64,000 nt of DNA, from assembly GCA_031841125.1 (NCBI GenBank), contig CM063113.1:44732197-44796196 (forward strand), given 5' to 3'. Numbering within the stretch: position 1 is the first letter of the stretch; each line of letters opens with the position of its first letter. This DNA comes from Acanthococcus lagerstroemiae. Lineage: Eukaryota > Arthropoda > Insecta > Hemiptera > Eriococcidae. Below are positions 9,077 through 21,115 of this stretch, in pieces. A model generated the notes under the pieces. The model worked only from the letters and a program-made list of their open reading frames with translations, made no database searches and was not told where the DNA came from. A program made the position numbers and the translations under genes.

Positions 9077-11868
9077 ATGCAGTCGCCGTGGGACGGGATA
9101 CTGACTGTTATATCTCCGGGTAGTATAAAAACCAGGTCTGATAATACAATCAAGTTAAATGTATTAAGCTATAACTGCAGGGGTCTGGCTAGCGAGGACC
9201 GACTTACGGAATTAGAAAATGCGCTGGATGGGATAAAATGGGATATTATAGGTCTGTCGGAGGTGCGCAGACAGGGGGAGGGCCTCATAAGAAGGAAATC
9301 AGGGAACTACTTTTATTACAGGGGAGAAACTAAGGGATATAGGGGAGTGGGCTTTTACATTCGGAGTAGCATGTGGGAGAGGGTACTAGAAGTCAACAGT
9401 ATTAACGAAAGACTGGGATATCTGAAAATAGAAATCGACAGGAACGTAAAGCTATCGATTATACAAGTTTACGCACCCACAATGGACGATCTGGAGGAGG
9501 CAAAGAATCAGTTTTACGAAGAGTTAACTGACACGTTTGATAAGAAGCGCGAATACTATACTGTGGTGATGGGGGACTTTTAACAGCAAACTAGGGAACA
9601 ATACGTGTGTAGGGCCTTTTAGCACGGGAAAAAGGAATGAGAATGGAGAAAGACTACTTCAACTAGCTGAGAGTTGCGGGCTAAAAATTGCAGGTACATT
9701 TTACAAGAAGAGAGCGAACAGAAAGTGGACATGGATATCGTCAGATAAGAAAACAAAAAATGAAATCGACCACCTTCTGATCAATGACATCTCGATAATT
9801 AAAGATGCATCCCCGCTATCACATTTTGAATTTCTCTCAGACCACAGAATAGTAAAAGGCAAAATACAAATACCTAAGAGGGTAGCATACAAGAACTGGA
9901 AACAAAACAGCGTGAAAGCAAACGCTGTCATTCCTCTGCATTATGCACCTGAAGCCAGCGAATTCTTTGAAGCCCAAATAAAGCTTGAGGAAGGGAAGTA
10001 CGAGGAGGGGGATACGCAGGAAACGTACGACATACTGGAGAAAACACTGAACGTCACGATGGGAAAATACGGAAAAGAGAAGGAAAGGGAACAGACCGAC
10101 GACAAACTATCTCCGCAAACAAAAGAACTAATTAAGAAAAGGGAAGGACTAAGAAGGATTAAGAAATTGAGTACGCAACAAAAAATAGAGCTCGCCGAAA
10201 TCCAAAAACTGGTGAAGAGAGCTATTAGGAAGGACGTGCGGGATTTTGAGAACGAAAGAGTGAAAGAAATAATTGAAGAGACCTGGTCCACACGTAAAAT
10301 GTGGAAGGAGCTTCCATTAGGGCGGAACGTGATTAACAAAATAAAAGACAAAGAAGGGCGCGTAGTCGTAGGGTCAAGAAATGTAATAGGGATGGCGACA
10401 GAATTCTACAGGGAACTACGAGTATATAACGACAAAGTTGATAGGAATCAACACCATCCAACAAAAACTAAGAGAGTGAACATATCAGAACCCTGTACGG
10501 AAACAGAACTCCCTATATCACCAATCCTCCGAGTAGAAGTTGAAAATGTTATAAGGAGGCTAAAACCAGGCAAGGCTCCAGGCCCGGACAAAATAAGAAA
10601 CAGCACGATTAAGATACTAGCGCAGACAATAACCAAACCCTTGACGCATTTGTTTGGCAAAATAATCGAAACCGAATTGGTCCCAAAGCAATGGAAACTA
10701 TCAGAAATAATCTTACTCCACAAAAAAGGCGACAAAAGCGAAATGAATAATTACAGACCCATCAGCCTGTCATCCAACTTGTGTAAAATTTTTATGAAAA
10801 TAGTTAAAAATAGAATATACGCCCAACTCGATAGCAACCAAAACCCCTCGCAAGCAGGCTTTCGGAAAGGCTATTCCACCGTTGATCACCTACACACGGT
10901 GAATCAGATTATAGAAAAAGCAAACGAGTATAAAATGGAGGTCCACTTCCTGTTCGTGGATTTCCACAGAGCTTTTGACACGATCGCTCATACCAGTCTG
11001 TGGGAGGCGCTAGGGTAACAGGGTGTCCAAAGCAAAATAATAAAAGTTTTGAAGGAAATGTACAGGGGGGCCGAAGCATATATCAAGTTGGAGAAACCGG
11101 GGACAAGATTTATAATCAAGAGAGGAGTAAGACAGGGTGATCCTTTATCGCCAAATCTGTTCAACTGTACGTTGGAAAGTATCTTCAGGGATTTAGAATG
11201 GGAGAATTACGGTATAGGAATCAACGGAACCAACCTTAACAACCTCAGATTCGCTGACGATGTAATTTTGATAAGTAGAAATGCACAAGAACTGAGCCGG
11301 ATGGCAGGGGAGCTATTCACAGCTAGTGAAGCGCGAGGTTTAAAGACAAACAAACTAAAGACAAAATACATGAGTAATAGTAAAGAGAGTCGGCTGGTGG
11401 TGGAAGGCGTGGAGATAGGAAAGGTGTGCGACTATACGTATTTGGGCCAGATAGTCTCTTTCGAAGGGGGGGATGGAGAAAGAAATTAGTAAAAGGAAAA
11501 CACAAGCCTGGAAGAGCTATTGGGCTCTAAGGAAAATTTTTAAAGAAGGGTTGAGGATAAAATCGAAAATTAGAATCCTGGAATCATGCATACTCCCAGT
11601 ACTGAGTTACGGTGCTCAGACATGGGCCCCCACAAAAATACAAGTAGCAAAACTAAAAAGCACACAAAGAGCAATGGAAAGAAGTATTCTAAGAATAAGA
11701 AGAAAAGATAGAATTAGAAATACAGAAATAAGGAAAAGAACAGGGGCTACAGACATAGGGTACAAAATTAAGAAAATGAAATTTAGGTACGCAGGACATA
11801 TGGCAAGGATGGGTAACGACAGATGGGCAAAAATGGTAACAGAATGGACCCCCTACGACTACGAACGT
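9077..11868 (+). pseudogene. ORF2 of LINE B: endonuclease and reverse transcriptase
   Basis: The endonuclease part has LNVLSYNCRGL, WDIIGLSEVRR, VYAPT, GDF and, after a frameshift, NEIDHLLIND and SDHRIV (catalytic Asp-His). The RT part has GKAPGPDKIRNSTIKIL, ISEIILLHKKGDKSEMNNYR, AGFRKGYSTVDHLHTV, FVDFHRAFD (motif A Asp), GVRQGDPLSPNLF, and LRFADDVILIS (motif C). The C-terminal part has SYGAQTWAPTK and YAGHMARMGNDRWA. Lesions: a one-base insertion at about 9581 in a T run, an in-frame TAA at 11016-11018, and a one-base change in the G run at about 11468. GLSEVRR..GE and the FADD box place it with RTE-like LINEs. Confidence 0.85.
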
Positions 11869-14512
11869 GATAGAAGAATTGTAGAATCAGAGATGTTACC
11901 ATGTACATCGTCATAAAGATAAAGCAATGAGAATAAGATACGTCGATTTTCCAAGCTATCTATTTTAAAACCTGCAAGAAGTTCCTTGTAACTCAATTCA
12001 TGTGGGTGGTACTGGAAAATACGCGTAAAAACTACTCTCAAAAACCGTATTTGAATTTTTTCAACTTTATCTTTAAAACTCCTTGTTTGCCTCTGCCATA
12101 TCAGCGATGAAAATTCTAAATGAAATCTAACAAATGCGTAATACAGAATTAAATAAGTATCAATTGTTGTGAATAATTTTGTATTTCGGAGTATAAAGCC
12201 TAGCATTTTATTTGCTTTCTGAATCTGGAGCTTTAAGTGGGCATCAAAATTCAATTTACTGTCAAGGATTATTCCGAGGTCTCTGATTTTCTCGTGTCTC
12301 TGTAATGTTGCAGCGTCAATCCTATAAGAGAAATTGATACAATTCCTTTTCTTGGTAAAGGTAATACAAGAACATTTTACTGGATTTAAAGGTAAATTAT
12401 TTCTATCGCACCACTGTATCACATTATTAATACTATTTTGGAGGTGTATACAGTCTTGAACCCCATTAATTACCCTGATCAATTTTATATCATCCGCATA
12501 CAAGGATATTAACACATTTGGTTCCAAGATAAGGGGGATATCATTGATAAAGATTGAAAATAAGAATGGTCCTAAGGCAGACCCTTGTGGGACACCAGAG
12601 GGGCAGTCATAAGCAGTCGATCTCAAACCTAAATAACTTATATACTGACTTCTTTGTTCTAAATAACTCTTAAATAAGGAAGTCAATTTTGGTGAGAATC
12701 CTATTGACGCCAGTTTCTTGAGGAGGATGTTGTGACTAACCCGATCGAAATCTTTTGAGAAATCTGTATGTATTACATCTACTTGTTTATTGGCCCAATT
12801 TTCTTTAATCAGTGATGTAAAATTAAGTAGATTTGAAACCACAGAACGACCTAAGTAGAATCCATGCTGAAAGGGTGTGATTTAGTTTATCACTTGAGGA
12901 AATAGTAATTTAAATATTATTGCTTCAGATACCTTCGACGGGACAGGAAGTGAGGAAATAGGTTTATAATTTTGTATTTCTTTATTATGAGACATTTTTG
13001 GGACTGGAATAACCTTTGCTGTTTTCCATTTTGAAGGAAAGGTTGAATACTTTATGATTAGATCAAAATATGAGTTAAGGGAATAGCAAAATGTTCGTAA
13101 CAGGCTTTGTAAACAAACTGAGGTAGATCATTAGGTCCGCAGTTTTTCTTAGGTTTTAATTTCTTCAACTCATTTCTGACATCGGAGTCTGATATCTTAC
13201 TGATGGAAATTAAGTTATTACTAGTCTCAGGCAATGCTAGTGAGTTATTAGACAGATTAGAATTGTTTGTAGAATAAATGCTGGAAAAGAATGTTTGAAA
13301 ACATTCTACAATATCTGGTTTGTTGGTTATATGATTTTTATCTCTGTCTATTACAAGTCTAGTAGAACTACAATCGACTCCCCTGGTCTTATTTATATGA
13401 GTCCAAAATTGTTGTGGGTTGGTACCTAAATTATTTCCCTAACTTTGATAGTATTCTTTCTCAGACTTCCTCGCCTCATTTTTAAAATGCTTCCTTGTCT
13501 TTGCAAAGAGATTATATGAGGCTGATGTTGAATGTTTTTTATAGTTTTTATGGGCCCGGTTTTTATATTTCAATCTTCTGATTACCTCCTTGGAAAACCA
13601 TTGTGGATATACCCTCGAACACTTACGTTTTTGATTATAAGTGGGTAGACAGTCATTATTAATACCTTGTATAATACTCTGAAATTCATCTACTGCCTCA
13701 TTACAAGAACTTGATGATAATACCTTAGTCCAATCCATGTTACTTATAACAAGATACAATTTCATAAAATCAACTTTTTTAAAATTGAAAGTCTTTTCGT
13801 CTAATATGTCTGAGTTCAGTAATCCGCTATTTGAAGAGATGCCGCCTGTAATGATTTCAAAATCGAGCTTTAATGGAGGATGGTAATAATCAGGTTTCCT
13901 AATTAGTGAAGGGCCATATTCAACAGTCAAGGTATTAATATTGCTGAAAATTAAGTCTAAAGTTCTATTATTGCAGTTCAGAATATTATTACTTGATTTT
14001 AAAGAATTTGCCGTTAAAAAAGACGAAATGATTTTACATTTTTGGTTGTTAATAGTACTATTTAAGCTGAATTGTGGAACATTAAAGTCCCCTAATATCA
14101 ATATATTACCATGCAATGGCATTTTTTCTGATAAATGTGTGAAAATTACTTCATATAAATCTGTAGGAGCAGGAGGAGGAATGTAATAAGTACCTACGTA
14201 TAAATTATTGTTTGTCCCAGGGAGCTTAATATGTGCCCACACATTCTGAAATTTATCATCTTGTAACTCCAATTCTGGCATTCGTGATGAGTTGAATGTT
14301 TTTTCAATTGCAAACAAGACTCCGCCACCATTACCCGTAAGCCTATCTGACCTATAAATTTCATAAGTAACTGGGAAGAGTTCAGTAGAGAAAAAATTCG
14401 AATTTAACCAAGTTTCAGACAAAGAGACTATTTGAGGTGTAATCGAATAGAGCGAATCCCTGAAAAAAAACGGATTTTTAAGCGTAATCCTCTCACATTT
14501 TGGTAGATGCAA
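11869..14512 (-). pseudogene. LINE D: jockey/CR1-like endonuclease-reverse transcriptase
   Basis: The minus strand encodes an endonuclease (14512-13439: SLSETWLNSNFF, RSDRLTGNGGGVLFAIEK, LILGDFNVP, LDLIFSNI) and, after a stop at 13439-13441 and frame changes through 13440-12850, a reverse transcriptase (12842-11869: HTDFSKDFDRVSH, GVPQGSALGPFLFSIFIND, SLYADDIKLI). The motif A and C aspartates are present. Canonical KAFD reads KDFD. The C-terminus stops at about DSTILLS where it meets LINE B. Both elements lack their 3' ends there. The endonuclease N-terminus with the first catalytic residues is also absent. The family is assigned from ETWL...GGGV and YADD. Confidence 0.8.
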
Positions 14513-14519
14513 TTAGGTC

Positions 14520-14679
14520 TGCGTATACCTTTTCCCCCTTGCCTCCAGAATCATTTTTAAAATGGATCATGGAAAAAGAACTCTAAGTAAAACCCCATCA
14601 CATAAAACCACCACATACAAGCGCTCTCTATGATAAGTATGTACTTGTTAAAAAATAAAGCTTGATTGATTGATTGGCT
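14520..14679 (+). mobile_element. LINE 3' tail ending in (TTGA)n
   Basis: A short 3' UTR-like stretch ends aaaaaataaagcttgattga followed by further TTGA units (to about 14679). It has an AATAAA signal and a tetranucleotide tail, typical of CR1/L2/jockey-type LINE ends. It is sandwiched between LINE D and the next endonuclease scrap and has no coding part left. Confidence 0.5.
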
Positions 14680-15048
14680 TATCATCCCTGGTTATCAGGC
14701 AATCTCCAATATCAACCGTCAGGATTTCCACATCATCATTTTCAGTGCATGAGACCCCAGATATCTCTATGTTCTGCTTGACCAGAATAGCACTGCCGTA
14801 TTTCTTGTGACGTCTCTCGATTACCAGCTTCATTCCAGAAATCTTTGGCTGACGTGTTGCAGAAGGTCTATATGCATTTCTTGCACGGCGATAATGTCCA
14901 CATTCAGGTTTTTGACAATTTCTGACAGGATTTGTTCCTTCGTCGCAGTTACACCTTCAATATTGATCGACATAATTCGGAACGGAGTCATCGTTCTCGT
15001 GGGTGTTGGTCCTGAAAAGGGCCATTTTGGCCCGGACGTAGGGTGCAT
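14680..15048 (-). pseudogene. LINE E: endonuclease N-terminal fragment
   Basis: Minus-strand translation gives FRIMSINIEGVTATKEQIL, then NVDIIAVQEMHID, and, after a frameshift near 14832, RRHKKYGSAILVKQNIEI followed by VEILTVDIG. The Asn in SINIEG and the Glu in VQEMH match the Asn and Glu metal-binding positions of LINE endonucleases; KYGSAILV is the usual next strand. About 115 codons survive. The 3' part was lost at the LINE tail at 14679. It differs from the RTE-like copies (no GLSEVRR), so it is another clade. Confidence 0.65.
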
Positions 15049-15115
15049 TGTTGACCGGTATTGGGATGATTAGCCTGCAGAATTGCTGTTTCCAGGGGGC
15101 GCTAGCTGTTTCGAA

Positions 15116-16589
15116 AAGTGTATGCCGCTTAGTGTGATCGCTTCCGTCCAGGGTAAAAGTGATTCTAATAACTGACTGATTCCAAAAACCGAAAGTAAAA
15201 AAAAAAATCAATTTATTCTGAGATTTAACATGAAAATACATAAAAGTACAAACTTCATTTTTAAAAAAGAACATAATACATATGTACATTTACTATGGAT
15301 TTTTTTGGGAGAAATAATGATGAATTCGGGTTTGTTTCTTAGTTTCCTCGATCATTCCCAGCACACATTTTTCATAAGTGTAATGCAAGTCGAATGCTTC
15401 TCCATTGAATTGAAAGGCTCTGCGCAGTGTTCTCAAGGCATTCAGCATTTCTGCGTGAGAAGGTGGTTGGGAAACAGCATCATCCTCATCCTCGTCATCA
15501 ACATCATCTGGCGATTCCTCCTTAGAGACCATAATCTGGGTGCACACGTCTTCTTCTGTTAATGTACTTGAAGTTGGAACATCTTCATCAATGGCTACCC
15601 ATACTTGGAATTCAGCCTCGTCCATGTCGTTTGGAGTTGGTAGGAGGTGGGATCATAATCATCGTCTTCGTTAGACTGAATGACAAAACCTCCTTTACGG
15701 AAACAATTCCTGATTGTTTTGTCTGTAACTTCTTGCCAGGACTTGGTCAGCAAATGAATCGCGTCAAGAAGGGTGGTCTTCTTGGCAACATCATTTGCTC
15801 GAACATCATCATTCGTCCCCTTCTTCAAAATTTCATCAATGTAGTCTGCGATTTGGGTCCGCATTTCATGACGATAATAATGTTTCATAGTCCGTATTAC
15901 ACCTTGGTCGCAAGGTTAAATGAGAGAGGTCGTATTGGCTGGCAAATACGTTAACCTGATGTTCTTGAGGGTGAAATGCACAGAATGTGCTGTACAATTG
16001 TCAACTAGGAGAAGAATTTTCCGCGTCAGCTGTCGGTCCCATGTCCTAAGCCATTCTTCAAAAATGTTCGTGGTCATCCATGCATTGCCATTGGAAAAAT
16101 ATTGGACTGGTAGTTTTTTAACGTTTTTGAAACAACGAGGTTGTTTGCTCTTCCCAATTACGACAAGCTCCCTCCTTTCGCCGGACATACTAATGCAACA
16201 GAGTACAGTAATGCGTTCCTTCGATATTTTCACCCCTTTTGCCTTCTCATTCTTGAAAACAAATGTATGTTCGGGCAGGACTCGAAAATACAGTCCCGTT
16301 TCGTCGGCGTTGTAAATATTATCTGGCGTATACTCAGCGATAAGTGAAGGCCAAACGTCTCGCAGCCACACATCAGCAGCAAGGAGATCACCGTCCCCTG
16401 ATTCTCCTTTAGGTTTACACCATGAAATATTTTCCCTCTTTCTCCACCTGGCCAGCCATCCATGAGTCGCTTGGAAATTTTCTTTCCCCATCTTTTTAGC
16501 TAATTTTTCGGCCTGAATCTTCATTAGGGGTCCATCTACACGAACATCTCTGTCTCGAACATCGTGATCACTTTAAGCGGCATACACTG
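15116..16589 (-). mobile_element. pogo/Tigger-like DNA transposon with TIRs
   Basis: The right end, read inwards, is CAGTGTATGCCGCTTAAAGT (16589 down to 16570) and is followed outside by TA (16590-16591), the expected TA target. The left end AAGTGTATGCCGCTTAGTGT starts at about 15116 and matches after losing its first base. Between them lies a minus-strand transposase missing its N-terminal DNA-binding region. At 1474 bp it is shorter than autonomous relatives, which carry about 300-450 bp more coding sequence at the 5' side. Confidence 0.8.
15293..16573 (-). pseudogene. pogo/Tigger transposase, DDE domain, N-terminus deleted
   Basis: Open from about 16573, right beside the TIR: a fragment of the second CENP-B-type helix-turn-helix (THGWLARWRKRENIS), then the DDE_1 catalytic domain with NADETGLYFR (first Asp), LLLVDNCTAH (second Asp) and PCDQGVIRTMKHYYR (third Asp). 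An acidic C-terminal tail follows (DDVDDEDEDD). An in-frame TAA sits just before PCDQGV, where these proteins normally have Gln; a frameshift lies near 15635. The first helix-turn-helix and start codon are gone. Such proteins cut at TA targets. It is related to TIGD-type host genes but is clearly a dead transposon here. Confidence 0.85.
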
Positions 16590-18010
16590 TACTTTAAAGC
16601 TCCTAGTTCTTGATTATTCAGCGTGCATGAAGGCTCATCCCTTGCCCCCGACCCCTAAGATACTATTGAAATCTGCTCAGACTTTATTCAAACTCTTTGT
16701 TATGCTGAGAGCTTTTTGGGAAGACTGCTCCCGGATCCAATCCCGCCATGCTTAATATTTACTTACGTAACTCCAAAAGGTATTGCAGTAGTTTCACCCC
16801 AAGAACTTTGAGGTTCATTTTTGAGCATGTAAAATGTATTCTCGAGATACATACGGCATTTTTTTTAAATTATTATTATTTAAACTTTATCCTTCTTGAT
16901 TCGGTTGACGATATTAACTAGATATTTTCGCGAAGGTTTCACTGAATTTACGTTTCGTGTATTTCAATTAATTTTCAGTCGTATGCGTGCTGGGATCTTC
17001 TGCGTGTATACGAAAATTATTGCTATCGTCCTCATAAATAATTCCACCAGCGCGATAAATACTTTCCTAACTTAGTTGAACATTTTATTAAAGATCAGAT
17101 TTATTTTTTAACGAATCACCTTTTTCCTGGAATTCGTCTTCGTACACGAAAATGCGCTCGGTAAAGAAACTGTAAGTAACGTCGTGTAGGAGCTTCTCGA
17201 CGAGAAAATACGAAGTCTTATCGCCGCACTAGAAAATGAAAAATCGTCTTTATCTCTCGTACGATATTTTTACTGATATCGTAATATTTATGCAATACAA
17301 TATAATACGAAATCTTGTTCGTATAAATCATATAAGGTGTTCTGAAACAACTTCTCATCTCGGTTTAGCAGAAATCATCGAGTAAGAGACTGCAATATTC
17401 GAAGTAGGCAATTTTGCGAATTCTCTTATTATGTTGGTACCACATACTCAAACTTACGTGTGATGAAAACTGTGCACTGACGTCGAGTTATCGAGTACCT
17501 TCAACGTGAGTGGTGTACTTAAAGCAGCGGCAAGGTTATAAAAGTCGATTTTAAATGCGAGTTACTGGCTTTCGACGGTCGTAAGCGCGCCACCGAGGTA
17601 CAAAAGGATTTTCTGCGAAGGTCATGGACGACGATTAAGCCCAATGAAACACAGAATGAACGTAGACCATTTCGTGTTCACGATATGCCTCCTGTGCTAT
17701 GCTTGTACCTGCTAGAGTACTAAATGTGGAGAGCTTTTTCCAAAAGGAAATATTCTCTGTAATGGAGTCTATTACACTGCCGGACATTTAAGTAGAGAAC
17801 TTCGCTGTCATTGCTCTAGTGGCGTTTCTTCGCGCCGGTCTGGAATGAAAGATTCTCCTGCTCATTGACTGAAACCGTGAGACAGAATTGAACAATTGAT
17901 TAAACGAGGTTAGATCAAATTAGATGACAGATCAGGTAAATGATTTTAATTGGATCAGTTTAGTGTTTTACTTTGTGAACCGTGATGTAGTCTTAAGGCC
18001 AGATCAAAAT
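16590..18010. other. Mostly unique sequence, no transposon recognised
   Basis: AT-rich sequence with scattered cgaaa/tcgta words and no recognisable repeat. The only gene-like signal is the TATA box and small leader ORF at 17537-17715, listed separately. Confidence 0.5.
17537..17715 (+). promoter_or_regulatory. Possible promoter and signal-peptide-like first exon
   Basis: TATAAAA at 17537-17543 is followed about 100 bp later by an ATG (17644) opening a 23-codon frame that starts MKHRMNVDHF and ends CLLCYACTC before TAG (17713). Basic start plus a hydrophobic, Cys-rich core is what a secretory leader looks like. A GTACCT at 17705 could be a weak donor inside the leader. A four-codon upstream ORF precedes it. 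Short leader exons behind a TATA box are common in insect secreted-protein genes, but no downstream exon was found, so chance is possible. Confidence 0.25.
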
Positions 18011-21000
18011 CATTCGAACAACAAACAAAACAAAATAGCGTTTATTGGACAGGCACATTACAACACACGTACGATTCGCACGAACCGTAATTTAGTATAC
18101 ATTTTGCCACGCCTAGTCCACCCACCTTTTGGGCATACGCCTCCACCACTCTCTGCCAGGGTTTACGATTTATCGCGATTCTGCCCCACAGAATCCCAGC
18201 GTGCCTGGCAATTTCGTCACTCCACCTAAGTGGAGGTCTGCCTTTCCTCCTTGTTTGATCTCTTGGGCACCATTCGGTAAGAGTGCTACACCACTTCCCA
18301 TTTTTATCGCGAACAATATGACCTGCATATCGAAATTTTAGTCTTTTGGCTGTGTATAATATATTTGCTACTTTAACCTTCGTTCTCACAGTGATATTCC
18401 TGACTCTCTCCCTTTGTGGTATCCCAAGAATCGATCTGATCATTTTATTTTGTGTTAGCAGAAGCGTACGACCCTGGGCCTTTGTTAGCGTCCATGTCTG
18501 TGCTCCATAGGTTAATGAGGGGATTAAGCAGCTCTCAGAAATTTTTATTTTTATACTAGTTTTCATTTTGCTTTTGAAAAATGTTTTCAAGGCCCAAAAT
18601 TTTTTCCATGATTTCGTAATTCTCGAACTCAGTTCTTCTTCAAACTTGCTACCAAAAGTGAGAGTCTGGCCTAAGTAGTTGTAGGAGTCCACATTTTCTG
18701 TACCTCCAACTTCAAGAGTTATTTCTCCTAAATTTGGCATAATTTTTGTTTTATTCAAGTTTATGGGTAACCCTATGTTTTCACTTTCCCTTACTAATTC
18801 CTCGAGCATTATTGCCAGTTCGTTTTTATTTTTTGCGATTATTATAATGTCATCTGCAAAGCGCAGGTTATTGAGCCAGACACCATTGACCTTAATGCCA
18901 CGGTTTTCCCAGTTTAGTTTTTTAAAGACCCCTTGGAGCACAGAAATGAATAATAGTGGTGATAAGGGGTCCCCCTGTTTTACCCCTCTTTGAATCAGAA
19001 AGGGTCTACTTATTTTGTCAAGCCGTATATACGCACTTGAGTTCTCGTACAAATTTTTAAGAAGTTGGATGTTTTGCAGGGGGGGCCCCTTGTACCATTA
19101 ACGCTTTCCACACGGATTCGTGGAACACCGAGTCCGAAGGCTTTGCTATAATCCACGAATAGTAGGCAGACCTCCACCTGGTATTCTTTGCTCTTTTCGA
19201 TGAGTTGGTTTATTGAGTGGATATGGTCCACAGTTGAATATCCTTGTCTGAACCCGGCTTGTTCAATTGGTTGGTGCATCATCAATACTTGATAGAGTCG
19301 GTCTTTCAAAATTTTTTGAAAAATTTTTCCGAGATTTGATGATAGGCTGAGAGGCCTATAATTGTTTATATCTGATTTTTCTCCTTTTTTATGCAATAGA
19401 ATTATTTCGGAAATACCCCATTGCTTTCGTACAATACCTGCTTTAATTACCATATTGAACAAATCGGTTAGTGATTTGACTAGGGCTTCTTCCAAATTTT
19501 TCAAAGTTTCATTTTCGATTTTGTCGGGTCCGGGAATTTTTCCAATTTTTAAACTTAATTGCATGTCTTGTTTCCTCAGGTAAGATTGGCGGAATGGGAC
19601 GCCATTGCTCCTGACTTACAAGTATTTTGCCCTCGCCAGTGTTGCTTGTTTTTTTAGCATATAGATTGCGATAAAACTCTGCTGCTATTTCAACAATATC
19701 TACTCTATTGTAGATAGCTTTGCTACCCTTACAATTATTTTGTTTGAGCTTCACCAGCAGTGGCTTACTTGTATTTAGGTTTTTTTTTACCTTTTTTGTG
19801 GGCCATGTTCCCTCAATTATCTCTGTAGCCAATTTCTCATCGAACTCCCTAATATCTTTACGAATTTATTTTCGTGTGAGTTTATTCAATTCCGCGAGTT
19901 GGATTTTTTTCTTTGGCAGATTTTGGAAATTTTTCCCTCAAGGCATTTCTAGTTTCTATTAACTTTTTCGTTGGAGTGGACAGTTTATCATTGGTTTTCA
20001 AGGTTTTAGGGGTGCCAAATTCTTTCTCTATTTCTAGGATTTTTTCCGTAAGAAAATCATATTTGTTTTGAATATTATTCTCATCTTTAAATTTATTGCA
20101 GTTTAATTTATCTGTCAATGCCAAGTTGGCTGATTTTCCAGCTGATGGTAGAATGCATAAGGGTATTGAGGTATTTTTTGCCTTGTATTTCCAAAATCTC
20201 GCTCTGCTCGAAATTGCCAGTGTCGCTCTGCTGATTCTGTGGTCAGATGGGAATTGGAACTGCGTCATGGTATAAATGCTATTAACTATACTCAGATCAT
20301 TGATAAGTAAATGATCAATCATATTTTTGGTATTACCATCTGGTGAGGCCCAAGTCCATTTACGCTTGTCTTTATAGTTAAAGAATGTGGCCGCAATTTT
20401 CAAATTATTACGAAATGCGAATTCAGCTAGTTTTTTGCCCCCTTTATTTGTTTCTCCGAATCCATATTTGCCTATATTCGCATCATTACACAGCTCTTTC
20501 CCTATCTTACCATTCCAGTCTCCCATAGTTATTGAGTAATATTCTTTGTTGCTTTCTAAAGTTTCCTCAACTGATTTGTAGAATTCATACCACTCTTCTT
20601 CGGCTGCTTGATTTGTAGGGGCATACACTTGGATAATAAGAATCTTGATTTTCTCGTCGCTAAGTTTGATTTTTAAGAATGCTACTCTCTCAGAGATTCC
20701 TCTGATTTCGTCAACAAACTTATATGTATCCTTATGTGTATAAAATCCTACTCCTCTATAGCCTTTCGTTTGACCGTAATAGTAAAATGCATGTCCATCT
20801 TTTCGAATTAATAGATTTTCACCTAGTCTTTTAACCTCAGATAGTCCTACCACATTCCATTTTATCTTACCTAGACTCAGTTCCAGTTCCATTAGACGAT
20901 CCTCTCCCGATAGACCCTGGCAGTTTAAATGACAAACCTTAAATTTGTGATGTTTGATTTTTGTATGTTTGTTTCTAGATTTTTTTTAATTTCTTTGCTG

Positions 21001-21115
21001 ATATTCCATGCCAGAAGATATATTTTCTCCCCTATATAATCCGAAATGTTGATTTTGAATTTTACTTATATCGCCCCGTTTTGCTTTAGACTTAAGATTA
21101 TTTTTACCTGAATTA
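18011..21115 (-). mobile_element. LINE F, RTE-like, minus strand
   Basis: The element contains ORF2 endonuclease and reverse transcriptase plus the last part of ORF1 (about 21115-20970: a basic segment containing KSKAKRGDISKIQNQH). The 3' end at about 18011-18050 carries AATAAA and a TTTTGTTTTGTTTG-like tail on the minus strand. It is 5'-truncated within ORF1. It belongs to the same family group as LINEs B, I and J by GLSEVKR, FADD and C-terminal EAYAQ motifs. Confidence 0.8.
18042..20940 (-). pseudogene. ORF2 of LINE F: endonuclease and reverse transcriptase
   Basis: The endonuclease reads VCHLNCQGLSGEDRLMELE, VVGLSEVKR, VYAPT, MGDWNGKIG, MIDHLLINDL and SDHRISRA, so the Glu, Asp and His metal or catalytic positions are present; canonical GDFN is GDWN. 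The RT has [71 protein letters not shown] and LRFADDIIII. The C-terminus runs through TYGAQTWTLTK and YAGHIVRD to RPPLRWSDEIARHAG and VVEAYAQ. Frameshifts lie near 19870 and 19535, and a segment after KAFG is scrambled (about 19150-19060). It is not translatable as one protein. Confidence 0.85.

Larger units (their letters stand above)
8013..11868 (+). mobile_element. LINE B, RTE-like, nearly full length but 3'-truncated
   Basis: This is the best preserved RTE-like element in the window. It has a 5' UTR (about 8013-8159), an intact ORF1 (8160-8978), a 98-bp spacer, and ORF2 endonuclease plus reverse transcriptase (9077 to 11868) with only three lesions. The 3' end, normally the last 40 or so codons plus 3' UTR and tail, is missing where the oppositely oriented LINE D begins. 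The missing 3' end means a deletion after insertion, because target-primed insertion truncates 5' ends. Confidence 0.85.

Noticed and set aside
15230..16347. Plus-strand frames over the pogo transposase
   Set aside because: Antisense shadows; the minus strand has the DDE motifs.
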